Shown here: positions 1 through 25,499 of the stretch, in pieces
How positions within the stretch are numbered: the first letter of the stretch is position 1
How the letters are laid out: each line of letters opens with the position of its first letter
Source of the DNA: Lepas anatifera
Lineage: Eukaryota; Arthropoda; Thecostraca; Lepadidae
Direction: 5' to 3'
NCBI GenBank assembly: GCA_034440635.1
Contig: JAOTON010000977.1
Span: 1,155,001 to 1,219,000 of the forward strand
Length of the DNA stretch: 64,000 nucleotides
Position numbers and translations under genes: made by a program
The notes under the pieces: model-generated
Databases searched by the model: none
What the model saw: only the letters and a program-made list of their open reading frames with translations
Told to the model about the DNA's origin: nothing

Positions 1-14052
<14,052 letters not shown>

Positions 14053-14439
14053 CTTGAAACTTGCAGATGTTTAGAAATTGTCTGTAACAAAAACCATATA
14101 GTTAGGTGTGCGATTCAGGAAAAGAGGAACATTAGAACATTAAATTGTGATGGACTCTTCAGAAAAACTCTACTGGCCATTGGATGGGACAATTGGGATA
14201 ACTCAAATCCAACCGAAATTGAACAAAAACTTCATTGGTAGCACAAACCTTCTTCAAATGTATTGCAAAATCTCTCACTCTCCCTTATTCTTTCAAACCA
14301 AAAATGTCTCCCAAAGGCCAGTGCCTAATTGAATTCACATCATTAGGTACTGACTACACTGCACTATTTTTAAAGACAATTTTCGTTTTTAAGTCACCAC
14401 CAACATTGGAATGCATTGGGCAAGCTACGTTGCACAAAA

Positions 14440-14890
14440 TGAGAACAAGGGAAAGCGGAAAAACGTCATTAAAAACGATAAAACGTCCTGAAACGAAAAA
14501 CGTCCTCAAATGAAAAAGGGTCTCATGAAACGATAAAACGTAGTTAAAAAGCAAGAAAGCGAAAAGCAATTAAGCTTAAAAATTGAAATTCCTTTCAGTT
14601 AATTCGCTTTATGATTATTGTTCTGCACCGAAGCTATCAGCGAGTGATGGGCAGATTTTGCACACAGATGGTGACCTTGACATGGTGGTGTTGGGGATGT
14701 GATCAAATCGCAGGTGCCTAGACTTTTCCTGTAATATGTAATTTTTAGCTATTTTAGGTATTTAGGTGAAAAGAAAGAAAACAATAAACAAAACAAAAAA
14801 ATACGCGAAAAAAGCGAAAAAATAAAAAAGTGAAAAAAACGAAAGAAATGCAGTTAAAAACCGAAAAAAACGAAAAAACGCAAAATGGAG
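14440..14890. repeat. A-rich low-complexity patches
   Basis: Short AAACG/GAAAAAACG-type repeats at about 14450-14545 and 14760-14885. No coding signal. Confidence 0.6.
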
Positions 14891-15395
14891 CAGTGTAACT
14901 TGACCTTATCAGTGCATTCACAATTCATGTGCTAGAAACACATGATAAACATGGACATGCAATTTATAAATATTTTGTATGTGAACACATCCTCAAGACA
15001 ACAGCACGCACAGAAGACCAATCCATCCAGTTTTGCACACAGGCTTAAACAGGAGATCTGTTAGAAAACAGAATGGACCAGAAAGTACAGATGACAGTTT
15101 TGCAGCATCCAACAACAGGGTCTGATTGACATGATGCTTGATGTAATATCCAGTTTGAAATTATGACAGTATGACATCCAGGTCTTGATCAGCAGGCCAT
15201 GAGAGTACTGCACATAGATAATGTACCACTCAGAAGCAAGATAGCACAAGCTAACCAGATGAAAACAGGACGCATGATATAAAAGCCCATGATATAAGAG
15301 CACGCCCGGGCATTCCTATCGCCTGGAGGTGGAAGCCCGGGCACAGACACACCGAGCTCAGCTTGGAGGCTGTATTCTGCTGTTCCTGCGCCAGA

Positions 15396-15535
15396 GGACC
15401 GGAGCGGGTGGCAGGTGTCAAGCATCTCGGTCCCCTGATCGGCCCCTCGCGCCCACTCGTGCGGTGCGGGGGGCGGCTACTTAGCAGGGGCGACCGGGAC
15501 CGGTCATCGGACGGAGTGCCGACGTGGACGTGTAT
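15396..15535. promoter_or_regulatory. CpG-rich segment, possible ZNF330 5' region
   Basis: An isolated GC- and CpG-dense block about 1.35 kb upstream of the ZNF330 ATG on the minus strand. A non-coding first exon or promoter could be here. Position and composition are the only evidence. Confidence 0.25.
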
Positions 15536-15715
15536 GTGCATGCGTATTCATATATTTAATATCATAAAAACGCCTAATTGTGTATCTAACATAAGGTACT
15601 CAGTCTGGGTCAGTTTCTGGCATGGTAAACCTATGTTTGAGCCAGTTGTTAAATCTTGCTTTGAAGACACTGGTGGATGATTATTTGTGTGCATAGGTGT
15701 ATTAGTGTGGGGTTA

Positions 15716-16140
15716 CTTCAATCAATCAATCAATCAATCAATCAATTTTTTATTTCATTTTCCATATAGACAGGTGAAGAGGCAAAGAACATGAACAGCA
15801 GATAAGAAACATGAGAGAGGCAAGCAATAGTCATACAGTACAGCACAAGGTGAGTATGTTGTGATATTAGTATGTTATGAGATTAGGACAAATAATAATG
15901 CTGGTCAGTAGAAATAAGACAAAAACAAAGCAGAAAAACAAAAGAGAGAAGCAATACAAAATAAAATGAGCAGACAGATCATCCAAAACGTGCCTAACAA
16001 AACAAATAAAATGACGGAAAAAACTAACCAATTATAATTATATGTTTGATTGAAGTTGTGGGCCCACTTATCATACAAGAATTGAAATAAGCATACAATT
16101 ATAAATTGTATTGACTGAGCAGCTACCAAATGGTTTTTTT
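15716..16140 (-). mobile_element. Probable LINE 3' end with (TTGA)n tail
   Basis: Read on the minus strand, an A-rich end (AATGAAATAAAAA) runs into TTGATTGATTGATTGATTGA. This is a typical tail of non-LTR elements with tetranucleotide ends. The body upstream has no intact coding frame. Confidence 0.45.
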
Positions 16141-16256
16141 CTTTAACACTATTTGAAGTGGTCTAGATCTGTGCACTCACAATATAGAAACTGAAAACCC
16201 ATCCTTGATCCTCAAAGTAGTCAATTCTTTACATGAGTTCAGGTCATGTGCATGTA

Positions 16257-16625
16257 CCAGTGTGCAAAGTATGGCATTTTCAAAGAGATCTCGTGGGCGC
16301 GAGTGCCCTTGGAGACAGGAGCGAGTGGTGCAAATTTTATCAACCTGGTGCAAATTTAATAGACTGGTGCGAGAAAGGTGACACTGAAAACCAAACAAAT
16401 AATGGCTAAATGGTCATAAAGACACAGGAGGGGGCCTTATAAAAAGTCCTCAACTGACTAACTAATAAGAGAGGTAGCATTGCATCGTGTGGGTAGGGAT
16501 GGGTGTGTTTTTCTCCCTGGTATATGGCAGATTGGTGTGAATTTTTTTGTGGCTGGCGGTGCAAGAATTTTAGATGGCTGGTGCGACTTGTCTGGCCTGC
16601 TGCCATACTTTGCAGACTGGTGCAT
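16257..16625 (+). repeat. Unclassified 360-bp repeat, copy A
   Basis: One of four copies of a conserved unit starting CCAGTGTGCAAAGTATGGCA and ending CTGCCATACTTTGCAGACTG. It contains several internal TGGTGC(A/G)A motifs, and its two ends carry a short inverted match (GCAAAGTATGGCA against TGCCATACTTTGC). That inverted match suggests a DNA-element origin. Confidence 0.8.
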
Positions 16626-17425
16626 GTATAAACACACACAACCACACACACACTGGCACATTGAAATACACACTAGCACATTGAGTGGACAAGAATATGA
16701 CAGATATAAAATGGGACCGCAGAGGGGGCTCATTCTGCTTGGAGGCTGGTCTGGTGAGGTAGGGTTCAGTTTAAGCAAAACCCTGCATATCCATCATCTA
16801 TTATGGCTTAATGTCAAAGTCACGAGGTATGTGCAAAAAAAACGGAGGGGTGAAAATTATTAAACAACAAATAAATACATGTAACAGAAGGCTCAAACAG
16901 TGTCCCAAATCTCAGGGTGCTGGGTGGAGAGTGACACCCGGGCAGGCTAAATTTTCCTCTCACTTCTGTGTCATTTTTGCTACATTTTCCCCTCACTCTT
17001 CAATGGAGCTCAGCTAAACGATTGTGGTGAAAATTAACTCTTGAAGAATTGTGCAATAGGGAAATGTTAATGAAGAATATGTTTCAAATCTTATATGAAT
17101 GTTTAATAAAGGTTTTAACTGAGTCTCACAATATTGCAACTTCAGAATGTTTACACTCGCTGATTATAATTTCCAATATTAATTTTACACTCAGCACCCT
17201 AGAACAAAACCAATTTTGGGACACTGGGCACAAAGGAGCTGTTCACCAGTACTTTCAGTGCAGCTGACACCTATAGCATACAGTTCAGATTGACTTGAAA
17301 TTTGAGTGTTAATTTTTTAAGTGAAAATTTTTAAAATAAATTTTTGAATGCAATGCAAATTTGATTAAATTCAGTTTTTATGCATTTTATATCTTAGCCT
17401 CAGTGTAATGGACATCCAACAAATG

Positions 17426-17780
17426 CCAGTGTGCAGAGTATGTCACTTTCGACGAGATCCCGTCTGTGCAAGTGCCCTTGGAGGCAGGAGCGAGTGGTGC
17501 AAAGTTTATCATCCTGGTGCAAATTTGTGAGACTGGTGCGAGGACAGTGACACTAAAAACCAAACATGTAATGGCTGAATGGTTGTAAAGACACAGGGGG
17601 GCACCTTGTAAAAAGTCATTAACTAATAAGAGAGGTAGCATTGCATTGTGTGGGTAGGAATGGGTGTGTTTTTCTCACTGGTATATGGCAGATGGGTGTG
17701 AACTTTTGGTGGCTGGCAGTGTGAGAATTTTAGATGGCTGGTGTGACTCGTCTGGCATGCTGCCATACTTTGCAGGCTGG
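17426..17780 (+). repeat. Unclassified 360-bp repeat, copy B
   Basis: Aligns along its length with 16257-16625. It keeps the inverted GCA.AGTATG / CATACTTTGC ends and the CACTGGTATATGGCAGATGG block. Confidence 0.8.
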
Positions 17781-17984
17781 AACAAATGGTTGATGGCTTC
17801 AAAAAGCATACCTACAAAAGGGTGGGGGAAACATCGAACTACAAAAACAGCACTTAAACCTCTCGCCTCCCATCCAGCGAAAACGGGGGGCCACGAAACC
17901 ACCACGAGAATAATAAAACAATGATGCTGCAACACTCTAGACTGACGATACACTCCTAGGTGATGACCAAATAATAAAAACTAC

Positions 17985-18944
17985 TGTAACAAAAATGGAA
18001 GTGGTTCAGGATGGGCGCCCGTGGCAAGTGGCGTCCCACAGGGTTCAGTGCTGGGGCCCTTGCTCTTTGTTATCTTCATTAACGACTTGCCAGATGCAGT
18101 TACCTCAACAGCCAAGATGTTCGCAGACGACACCAAAATATACACTGCAATGAAGGATTCCTGCTCCATAGACCAGCTCCAGGCAGACATCAACCAAGCA
18201 ACAGAGTGGTCAGAAGAGTGGCAGATGTCCTTCAATGAGGAAAAAATGCTCTGTCCTGCACATTGGCCTGAACCAAACACACGCCCAGTACACGATGCGA
18301 GGTATTCCGCTCCATGACACCCCCACAGAGAAGGACCTGGGCATCATTATTGACAGGGAACTAAAATTTCACGAGCATGCAGCAACAGCAGCCTCTAAAG
18401 GAAACCAAATTTTAGCAGTAATCCGCCGCTCATTCTGCAAGATAGATGAAAGCTCTCTGCCGCTTCTGTTTACAACATTGGTCAGACCACACTTAGAGTA
18501 TGGCAACCTGCTGTGGGGCCCCTTCAATCGAGCAGACCAAAAGAAACTGGAGCGGGTACAGAGACGGGCCACTAAGATGGTCCCAAATCTGAAACACAAA
18601 CCATATGAGGAACGCCTAAGGGCCCTGAACATGCCGTCACTCTACTACAGACGCAGGCGCGGCGACATGGTACGTGTATATCAAATACTCAACTCTGGAA
18701 TGAATCTTGACCCCGACAAGTTCTTCACGCGCGATATCAGCACCCGCACCAGAGGCCACCCTTTCAAACTACTGAAACCCAGAGCCGTGTCCGGGTCCGG
18801 AGAAATGCGTTTGGTGTCCGGGTGGTGAATGAGTGGAATGGTCTGCCTGCAGATGTAGTTTGTGCACCGTCTGTCAGCACGTTTAAGGCACGACTGGACG
18901 CACACTGGTCTGCATCCCACTACACCATTCCAAATACTGACTAA
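17985..18944 (+). pseudogene. Non-LTR retrotransposon reverse transcriptase fragment (CR1/Jockey-like), broken
   Basis: C-terminal half of a LINE ORF2. The first part has the RT motif SGVPQGSVLGPLLF, then the catalytic FADDTK box. The following part has the thumb and C-terminal block (HTRPHLEYG-type LVRPHLEYGN, VQRRATKMV, RRRRGDMVRVYQIL) and ends NEWNGLPADVV...FKARLD before TAA at 18942. Two one-base lesions break it: an extra A in an A6 run near 18243, and a missing base near 18792. The endonuclease and front of the RT are absent, so this copy is 5'-truncated and dead. Clade assignment is from memory of the motifs. Confidence 0.88.
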
Positions 18945-19036
18945 CTGCTTGTCTTCCTGTAACAGAGCTCGTTATGATCGGTCCTCATAGGCCTTAAATG
19001 GCCTCAGTTGCCGATGACCATAAGGTATAAGGTATA
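18945..19036 (+). mobile_element. 3' tail of the CR1/Jockey-like LINE
   Basis: Short 3'UTR ending in AAGGTATAAGGTATAAAAG, a short-repeat tail of the kind CR1-group elements use in place of poly(A). Confidence 0.65.
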
Positions 19037-19095
19037 AAAGCGTCTTGGTAATAGGAACAATCAAAATTAGTGAAACAAAAGCGTCTTGGTAATAG
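19036..19095. repeat. 19-bp direct duplication
   Basis: AAAAGCGTCTTGGTAATAG occurs at 19036-19054 and again at 19077-19095, separated by 22 bp. It may be a target duplication around a small remnant, or simple slippage. Confidence 0.8.
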
Positions 19096-19330
19096 CCACC
19101 GAGTTATTTTAGTACTAATTCACGCAAACGTGTAGCAGTACGGGGTAGAGAGCAATATACCTTTGGTAGAGAGAGGAAGCCAAGGCCATGAGAAAGAAAA
19201 TGTTCGCCCAAGCCTGCCTTAGCTTCACAATGGTCTCACGTGCGCAGCTAATACTCATTTACTTGAGATTCCTCGTCTGAGGTGCGCCGTTTACAGCCAG
19301 TAAATGGAAAAGCTGAACTTAGAGCACGTG

Positions 19331-19363
19331 TTTAAAGGGACATTGTCGCAAAAATTTTTATTG
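19331..19363 (+). repeat. Terminal motif TTTAAAGGGACATTGTCGCA, left member of an inverted pair
   Basis: About 30 bp identical in inverted orientation to 28198-28231. TTAA at the end suggests a TTAA-targeting DNA element. Whether the two belong to one element is unresolved. Confidence 0.7.
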
Positions 19364-19692
19364 TGGTTTCTTAATATTTGAAAAATCCTGATTCTGGTCC
19401 TATCAATCATTTCTTTATCTTCAGCTGAATTTTTGGAGGCCACTCAACAATTATTCAAATTCGCTAACAATACCAATAATAGGCTGTAACCTGCTCTTCA
19501 CCTCTATTCTATCAATCAAAGTTTTAAGTTATACAAATGATTTTTTGGAAGTAAAAAATGTTTTTATTCTGTATTCGTAGTAAATTTATTTTTATTAACC
19601 CTCAAAAATACAAATATTAGATTAGTTTGGCCAAAACATTCGGCTTGAGAAAACTTATCAGGAAAGTTTTAAAATCGGGCAGGTGTCGTACA

Positions 19693-19763
19693 GCGGGGAT
19701 GGTATAGTGGCCTCCATTCCCGACTCTCACACGGGTAATACGGGTTCGAATCTAGTTCATGGA
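19693..19763 (+). pseudogene. tRNA-Glu(CTC)-like sequence, degenerate
   Basis: Has an A-box-like TGGTATAGTGG, an anticodon-loop region CTCTCAC (CTC, as in tRNA-Glu) flanked by CCCG/CGGG, and a B box GGTTCGAATCT. The acceptor arms do not pair well and the closing anticodon pair is A-A. It looks like a pseudogene or a SINE head, not a working tRNA. Confidence 0.45.
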
Positions 19764-19848
19764 AGTTTTTACTGTAAAAACAATTTTTTCTGAATTTCTT
19801 CTTGTTTGTTCATGCGTTCTAATGGATGAAGCATAGTCGGATTCATGT

Positions 19849-20075
19849 TTGCCGATCGGGGGGAGGGGTAACTTCCGGGAGGGCACCATCCGGACCAGGG
19901 GGGCACCTTTGACCGGCAAAACCATCAGATGGACGCTAAATCCTATCAGTGTGCGCCGATTTTCGCATCCTGGAGGGAGGGGATGGGACGCGACATTTTA
20001 GGGTTCACCGAGAGTTGATCAGAGAGGGGAGGGGGCACGTGCCCCCTTTGCCCTCCTGGATCCTCCTATGGGATG
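19849..20075 (+). mobile_element. hAT-like MITE, second family, copy
   Basis: Shares GG.CCATCCGGACCAGGGGG, the CCATCAG.TGG.CG block and AAATCCTATC with 49714-49990 and, inverted, with 50862-51064. Ends CCTCCTGGATCCTCC, matching the GGATCCAGG type of end. Confidence 0.6.
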
Positions 20076-20419
20076 AAGTAAATATTCTAAGGACAATTTC
20101 TTCTGGTTATCCCTCCGTCCGGGTAGTTGAGGGAAAGGGAATATTAGCCCCAAATATTTTTTCTAATCTGACCGGCGTACCAAACTGGAACCGGCTTGTC
20201 TCCAGCTCCCTGCAATGGTTCTCAATCCGTCGGATTTCCCTCTATTGGAGACCAGTTCCCCTGTTTTCTGACCAGCGGGACACGCTGTTCGCCGTTAGAA
20301 AATATCTTTTGTGTCCTTTGCTGAAGGCCATTCTTGAAGGCTGACCGGTTTTCGTGCAAACCAAGAACCAGAAACCGGCTCAATAAAAAGCAGGGGTGGC
20401 TCTTCGAGATTATAATCGT

Positions 20420-21450
20420 TTAACCCTCGCCCCACCGGGGGCCATCGATGGCCCCCCTAAGGTTTTTCCGGGATAGCAGAAAGACGATGAGGCGCAGCAC
20501 CGTGGTTGAGGGCTCTACCTCTCACTGCATCATTTTCCCACCATCCCTGAAATTTTTTACCGCGGGTCACCCAAGGTCAGGTCACCAGACGAGTTCAACC
20601 AAGGTCACCTCACTTCAGCTTTAGAGCTCTTTAAGAGCTACATTTCGGAGTCGATCGATTTGAAACTTCCTACACTTTAATACCCCTCCAGGGTCTACAA
20701 CGTGTATATCCGGGATTTTTCGATTTCGTGCCCTGAGGTCAGGTCACGAGGTGACCCTCTCCCATTGAAAAAGCATGGGAAAAGCTGTCTTATGATCTAA
20801 AAGTCACAAAAACGATTGAAAATGCTCAGCTTGATCAGAAAAGCGTTTTTGGACACCCTTTCACGGATTCCAGGGGCCATATTTGCCCTTTGACATCCCC
20901 AAGGTCATACAAGGTCACCAGGGGTCAAAAACAGTATTTTGACAATAACTTTGACCTGTATAAGCTAGAAGCGCTGAAACAAACACCATCGTGTTTGTCT
21001 CGTCATTGGCTTTCATTTGATATACGGCAAGGTCACTTTCTGACCTTTCGTGACCTCAGGTCATACTAGGTCACGAGGTGACCTCTGGAGGTCAAACTAC
21101 TGGCGGGAGGTCTTTACGTTTCCATAGCAGAAAAAGTACTGGCAATTTCCTATCAAATGTACTTTCCCACACCTCAATAGCTCTAAGGGCATAAGAGTTA
21201 TGCCCAGTTTGCTTAAGCATTGCATATTTGAGTGAAAATAGCCGATCTTGACCTAATTTGACCTCTGGAGGTCAAACCATTGACCTGAACACTAAAACAT
21301 GTGAAGTAATTTCTTACTGAATTCACATGAGCTTTCTAGTGCACTTTGCAGATTTGCGCTAACGCCCATATTTTCGGAGTTAGAGGGGGGCCATCGATGG
21401 CCCCCGGTGGGGCGAAGGTGGCGCCGGACCCCCGGTGGGGCGCGGGTTAA
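20420..21450. mobile_element. TTAA-bounded AGGTCA-rich element (E1)
   Basis: Starts TTAACCCTCGCCCCACCGGG and ends CGGTGGGGCGCGGGTTAA. A GGGGGCCATCGATGGCCCCC palindrome lies just inside each end. About 19 copies of AGGTCA or TGACCT are present in 1.03 kb. No protein-coding frame, so non-autonomous. The TTAA flanks are typical of piggyBac-type target duplication. Its right TTAA is shared with E2. Confidence 0.8.
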
Positions 21451-22070
21451 CACGCGCATTGACGGGAGGCGGGTACCCGCCTCCCCCCGTCTGGTTTTTC
21501 GGATAGAACATAAAAACGGCGGCGCGTAGCGCCGCCGCACTATTTTATATTAACAGTATTCAATTAACAATATTATATTATATTAACAATATTATCACTA
21601 TATTAACAGTAAAAACGCAGTACATGGTAAAACATACACTCCTAACACTAGGCAAAGAAAACTAGGCAGGGGCGCCGCCACGGAATTTAAGCCATCACAC
21701 ATTTATTAGGTAGGTACTTAACACACTCGGGTTAAAAATAAACTCGGGTTAAAAAACTTGACATACCCTCTCTCATCATTTTTACAACTTTTGTCAAAAT
21801 TTTAAGGTTAGGTCATCTCAGGTCAGGTCACCAGTACAGGTCAAGTGACCTGACCTCAAAGTTTAAGACAACATAAGTCGGAACAAAGTGAACTCATCCG
21901 ATTGAAGTGACCTGACAAAATGGTTAAAATATTTCGATGGAGAAGCGTATGGGCTACCCAAAGCCGTTTACCATTTTTCACTACCTACCGTGGTTATGGA
22001 GGTTTTAGGGGGTACCCGCGCCCCCTGTCAAAGCGAAGGTGACTCAGAGCCCCGTCAATGCACGTGTTAA
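21447..22070. mobile_element. TTAA-bounded AGGTCA-rich element (E2)
   Basis: TTAACACGCGCATTGACGGG at the left and CCCCGTCAATGCACGTGTTAA-type sequence at the right form terminal inverted repeats. An internal cluster of AGGTCA and TGACCT at about 21812-21915 is homologous, inverted, to 49130-49190 in E4. Also contains an AT-rich TATATTAACA repeat at 21545-21605. Confidence 0.85.
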
Positions 22071-22123
22071 TCTGGTAAAACAACGAGATAAAACGTTATT
22101 CCGTACGAGATAAAACGTGTTCG

Positions 22124-22507
22124 AGATTAAATGTGGCGGTCTCCCAGGGCGGACCACCCTGAAAGACCACCTGGGCCTTTCACGGCAGGAGAGTGTGGAG
22201 GTGGAGCGCCTGCGCATTGGCCACTCCCTTCTCCTGTGCAGCTACCGAAAGAGGATCGGCCTGAACCCGGAGGCCACGTTACAGGAATGCGACGATGGAG
22301 AGGACGAGATCCTCCACCACCTTCTGACCCGGTGCCCTGCGTGCGCTGACCTGCGCTGGGACATATTTGGACGGGACGACCCGCCCATCCGGGAAGCGCT
22401 GGCGGACCCACGACGGCTGGCGATGTTCCTGCGGCAGTTGGGGCGCCTCCAGGGGCGCCCCCTCCCATATGGCCGGAACACTCAATCAATCAATCAGATT
22501 AAATGTG
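22124..22507 (+). mobile_element. 5'-truncated LINE with 12-bp target duplication
   Basis: AGATTAAATGTG occurs at 22124-22135 and 22496-22507 and bounds a 360-bp insert. The insert ends in a (TCAA)n tail (ACTCAATCAATCAATC). Only the last part of ORF2 was copied, which is the expected product of incomplete target-primed reverse transcription. Confidence 0.9.
22136..22495 (+). pseudogene. C-terminal ORF2 fragment of a LINE (zinc-knuckle region)
   Basis: Encodes LRIGHS, then a C-x(n)-HHLL-x-RCPAC pattern (ECDDGEDEILHHLLTRCPAC), then LADPRRLAMFLRQLG. This is the C-terminal region found after RNase H in many LINE ORF2 proteins. No RT or endonuclease is present. Confidence 0.82.
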
Positions 22508-22509
22508 TC

Positions 22510-24600
22510 CGTCGACATCTAAATCTTTGATATAATTGTAATTCTTTGGTCTCCGGAGAATATAAAAACACGTAGTCTAGAGAACCGGAGAATAGCTGAA
22601 TGTGATACGGAAGAATAACTCTTGATATGCGTCAGAACTGGGGAACCAGAGAGCAGCCACCACGACCCTTGGATGAACTAACAAAAGTGTGGAACGCACC
22701 ACGAACCCAAACCTGATCACTTTTTGTTTCAGGGGGAACGTTTGTGTGTTGCAGGTTGGAGATGGACTGGCCACCTCACTCCTCTGTCCGTGGTGGTAGC
22801 TCTTTCTAATTTTTTCGTATATAGATATACAAGATTTAAGAATACATTGTTTTTTACTTCAAGTTGAGTTAGTTTCTGATCAGGGCACATCAAGAAAATA
22901 TACCTCAAAATCATAGCCTGGAACAGTTCGTATTAAATAAAAAGGATTCTATAATTAGTCTTAACATTGGTAGTCACAGAGTCTAAACCTAAGAAGACGC
23001 ATCGCAGCTTTAAGACAAGCAAGTTGTTAGCCTCATGAGTGACATTTGTTTATGAAAATGATAAGCGTTTATTTTTAATACTTCGGAGTTCGGAAACGGT
23101 CCTTTCTCATTATAGAACAAACAATTCCAGAAGCACTTCATATAACATCATATCATTATATAAAATAGTATATTAACCGTTATTTTTATTAGATTGTTTA
23201 TTAGATTATCTACGTTGATAAGATATTTCATGACCAGCCTCCTCGAATCATAGTTCCAAAATAGGGCTAATACACTGATAAATATTCAGGTACATCCCTT
23301 CACCAAAATTCTCATAATATAATAGGTGAACACATACATTTTTAGTCAGAGTGCTAGGATAACCTCGAATCGAGTTCCAATATTTGAATATTCCAGTACT
23401 GAATTGCATTATTCCAGCATTCGATTTCCAAATCAGATCTAAATTTCAAGCCTTGGTCACACTATGACCAAAAGTTTTCGCTTATTGTATTATGAGGATT
23501 CTGACGAGGGGCTGTGCCCGAATATGTGAGCACAGTGTGATCACAGGCTCCATTTTGCGTCAAGAATTCGAGAGGCAAAGCCATGAAACATCTTACCAAT
23601 TTATAATCATGCTCCTCGGCTACGCAATGCAAAATTCATCTACTTTTAAAAACCAACAGATATCAGTTGATCAATGAGGCTTATATTCAATCTCACAAAA
23701 ACATGAGAAAATATAACCTACCAGGAAATTACAAGCGAGTGATAACCCTCGGCAGGTGAGAAACGCGTGCAACAATCAGGTCTGCGAGTCCCCAACGAGC
23801 AGTCTTCCGAGTGCAACGTGGACTAGAGGATATAACTCAGTACGTCAGTGACGGATCCAGGCCAATGTTTTTTGTGGGGGGAGAGGGGAGGACAGGGTCC
23901 AAAATCGTGAATACACATTTTTTTAAAGGTCGGTGAAAATCGCAGAGTTTGGGAGGAAAGAAAATTTTCCCTGAACCCACCAGTGGGTATGCAGCTCCTA
24001 GCTTCCAGTCCTTGAAGTGCACTCTAAGAAGGCTGGGAGCGAACCAAATACTGAGTGTAGATCAAAAGCATAACAGATTTTGCATCTGTCCACAATAAGT
24101 GCTACACGGTTTGATAAAATGTTCACCGTAATAGTCTGAGCACAGAGATGTCACTTATTATTTTCGCCGACTTTCGCACGTACGACCACCAACAAAATCT
24201 GACCACTTGATTTTTACTATAAAGACCCTTTGCATTACTAGTTTTCTTACCTTTAGGCTAAAAAATACTTTTAATGGCATGTTTTACTGAGGTCCTCTGA
24301 GGATTTGCCTTAATATACCGCGATAAACACAACTTACGCACATACATGAACGTATACTGCGGGCACACAGGCAGACGACCGAGGTGCACTCAGGCAGGTT
24401 CGTGTTCAATGCAAAAAAACTGCTGGCTGTGGTACTCTGCCAACTCTGGGATTCCATTGCTCGTCCTCTGAAGCTTGTCTTCCAGCAGCAGGCGTAATTT
24501 GCGATAGTCACTGTCGAGGGGCAGCACCTGATTATTTCTGTTTTGCGTTCAGCTTGCTGGGGTAGGCTCTTCTTAAATTAGAAGATATTTTCACAGCAGG
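22510..24600. other. Intergenic, no gene recognised
   Basis: AT-rich sequence with only short frames. A diverged hAT-like end (CAGTGACGGATCCAGG) is near 23847. Confidence 0.5.
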
Positions 24601-25122
24601 AACAAATGGGACTGTAGGATTCAACTTGGCCACGTAAGGCCTTATTCAATCTACCAACCGAAGGAAAGAAGTCGACGATGATAATGTCCAATTTATTGAT
24701 GCAATTGCCAAACAGCGGATGAGAGACAAAAATGATAACCGACAACAACAGTGCCAATATTTACAAATGGGAACATATACCCATTCCAATGGGAAATAAC
24801 AAAATCCCAGAGAAATACGTAACACTCGATATGAACGCGTGTAGAGTGAGTGAGAGCGTGAGTGATTGGGAGAGCGTGTGACGGCGAGGAATAAATCGCC
24901 GGCAGGTTCGATGCCGTAATTGACAATGAATTCAGCGACGGCTGCAAACCGAAATCGGACTTGCACTGAGCAGAGATATGCTCAGTCAAGAGTGCAGACC
25001 CAATGACACGACGGTATTGTCAGTGTAGTTGGGAGGGAACGAAACACTCCAGGGAGTGGCCCTGGCGAGTGATCGCAATGCAGCGGTGGAGGAGTGAACC
25101 AGCCCAGAGAGTAGCCCTGGCG

Positions 25123-25160
25123 AACTGACCGGTGTTGTCACCACGCAGCGCGCCTTTATA
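25123..25160 (-). promoter_or_regulatory. Possible TATA-Inr core promoter reading leftward
   Basis: On the minus strand TATAAAGG (25160 down) is followed 32 bases later by TCAGTT, the arthropod-type initiator, within a GC-rich block (25140-25330). The A of the initiator falls about 34 bases from the first T of TATA. No coding exon downstream could be identified; a ZNF330 5' exon or a non-coding RNA is possible. Confidence 0.3.
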
Positions 25161-25422
25161 CCCGGCCCACTAGGTCGCGCTCTGGTTGGTCGGCCGGGTG
25201 GGTCGCTGGTGTGGTGGCAGTGACCCGGCGCGCGCCTGTGCCTGCGGCGGTGGTCGGCTGACCGCGCCGCGGCTGAGGGCGCGGGGTCAGCTGGTCGGCT
25301 GCGGCTGGAGCCGTGTAGCGGTGCAGTGGCCGCTACAGGACCAAATAAATGGTACCAATAAAATATCACAAGCCCACAATGAAAGCAAACAAGATATCAC
25401 TGAATCTTGTTTTAAACATATG

Positions 25423-25424
<2 letters not shown>

Positions 25425-25458
<34 letters not shown>
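25425..25458. repeat. (AT)n microsatellite
   Basis: About 17 uninterrupted AT dinucleotides. Confidence 0.97.
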
Positions 25459-25462
<4 letters not shown>

Positions 25463-25499
25463 GAATAAAGACATCCCCAAAGACGATCTATAGTCTAGA

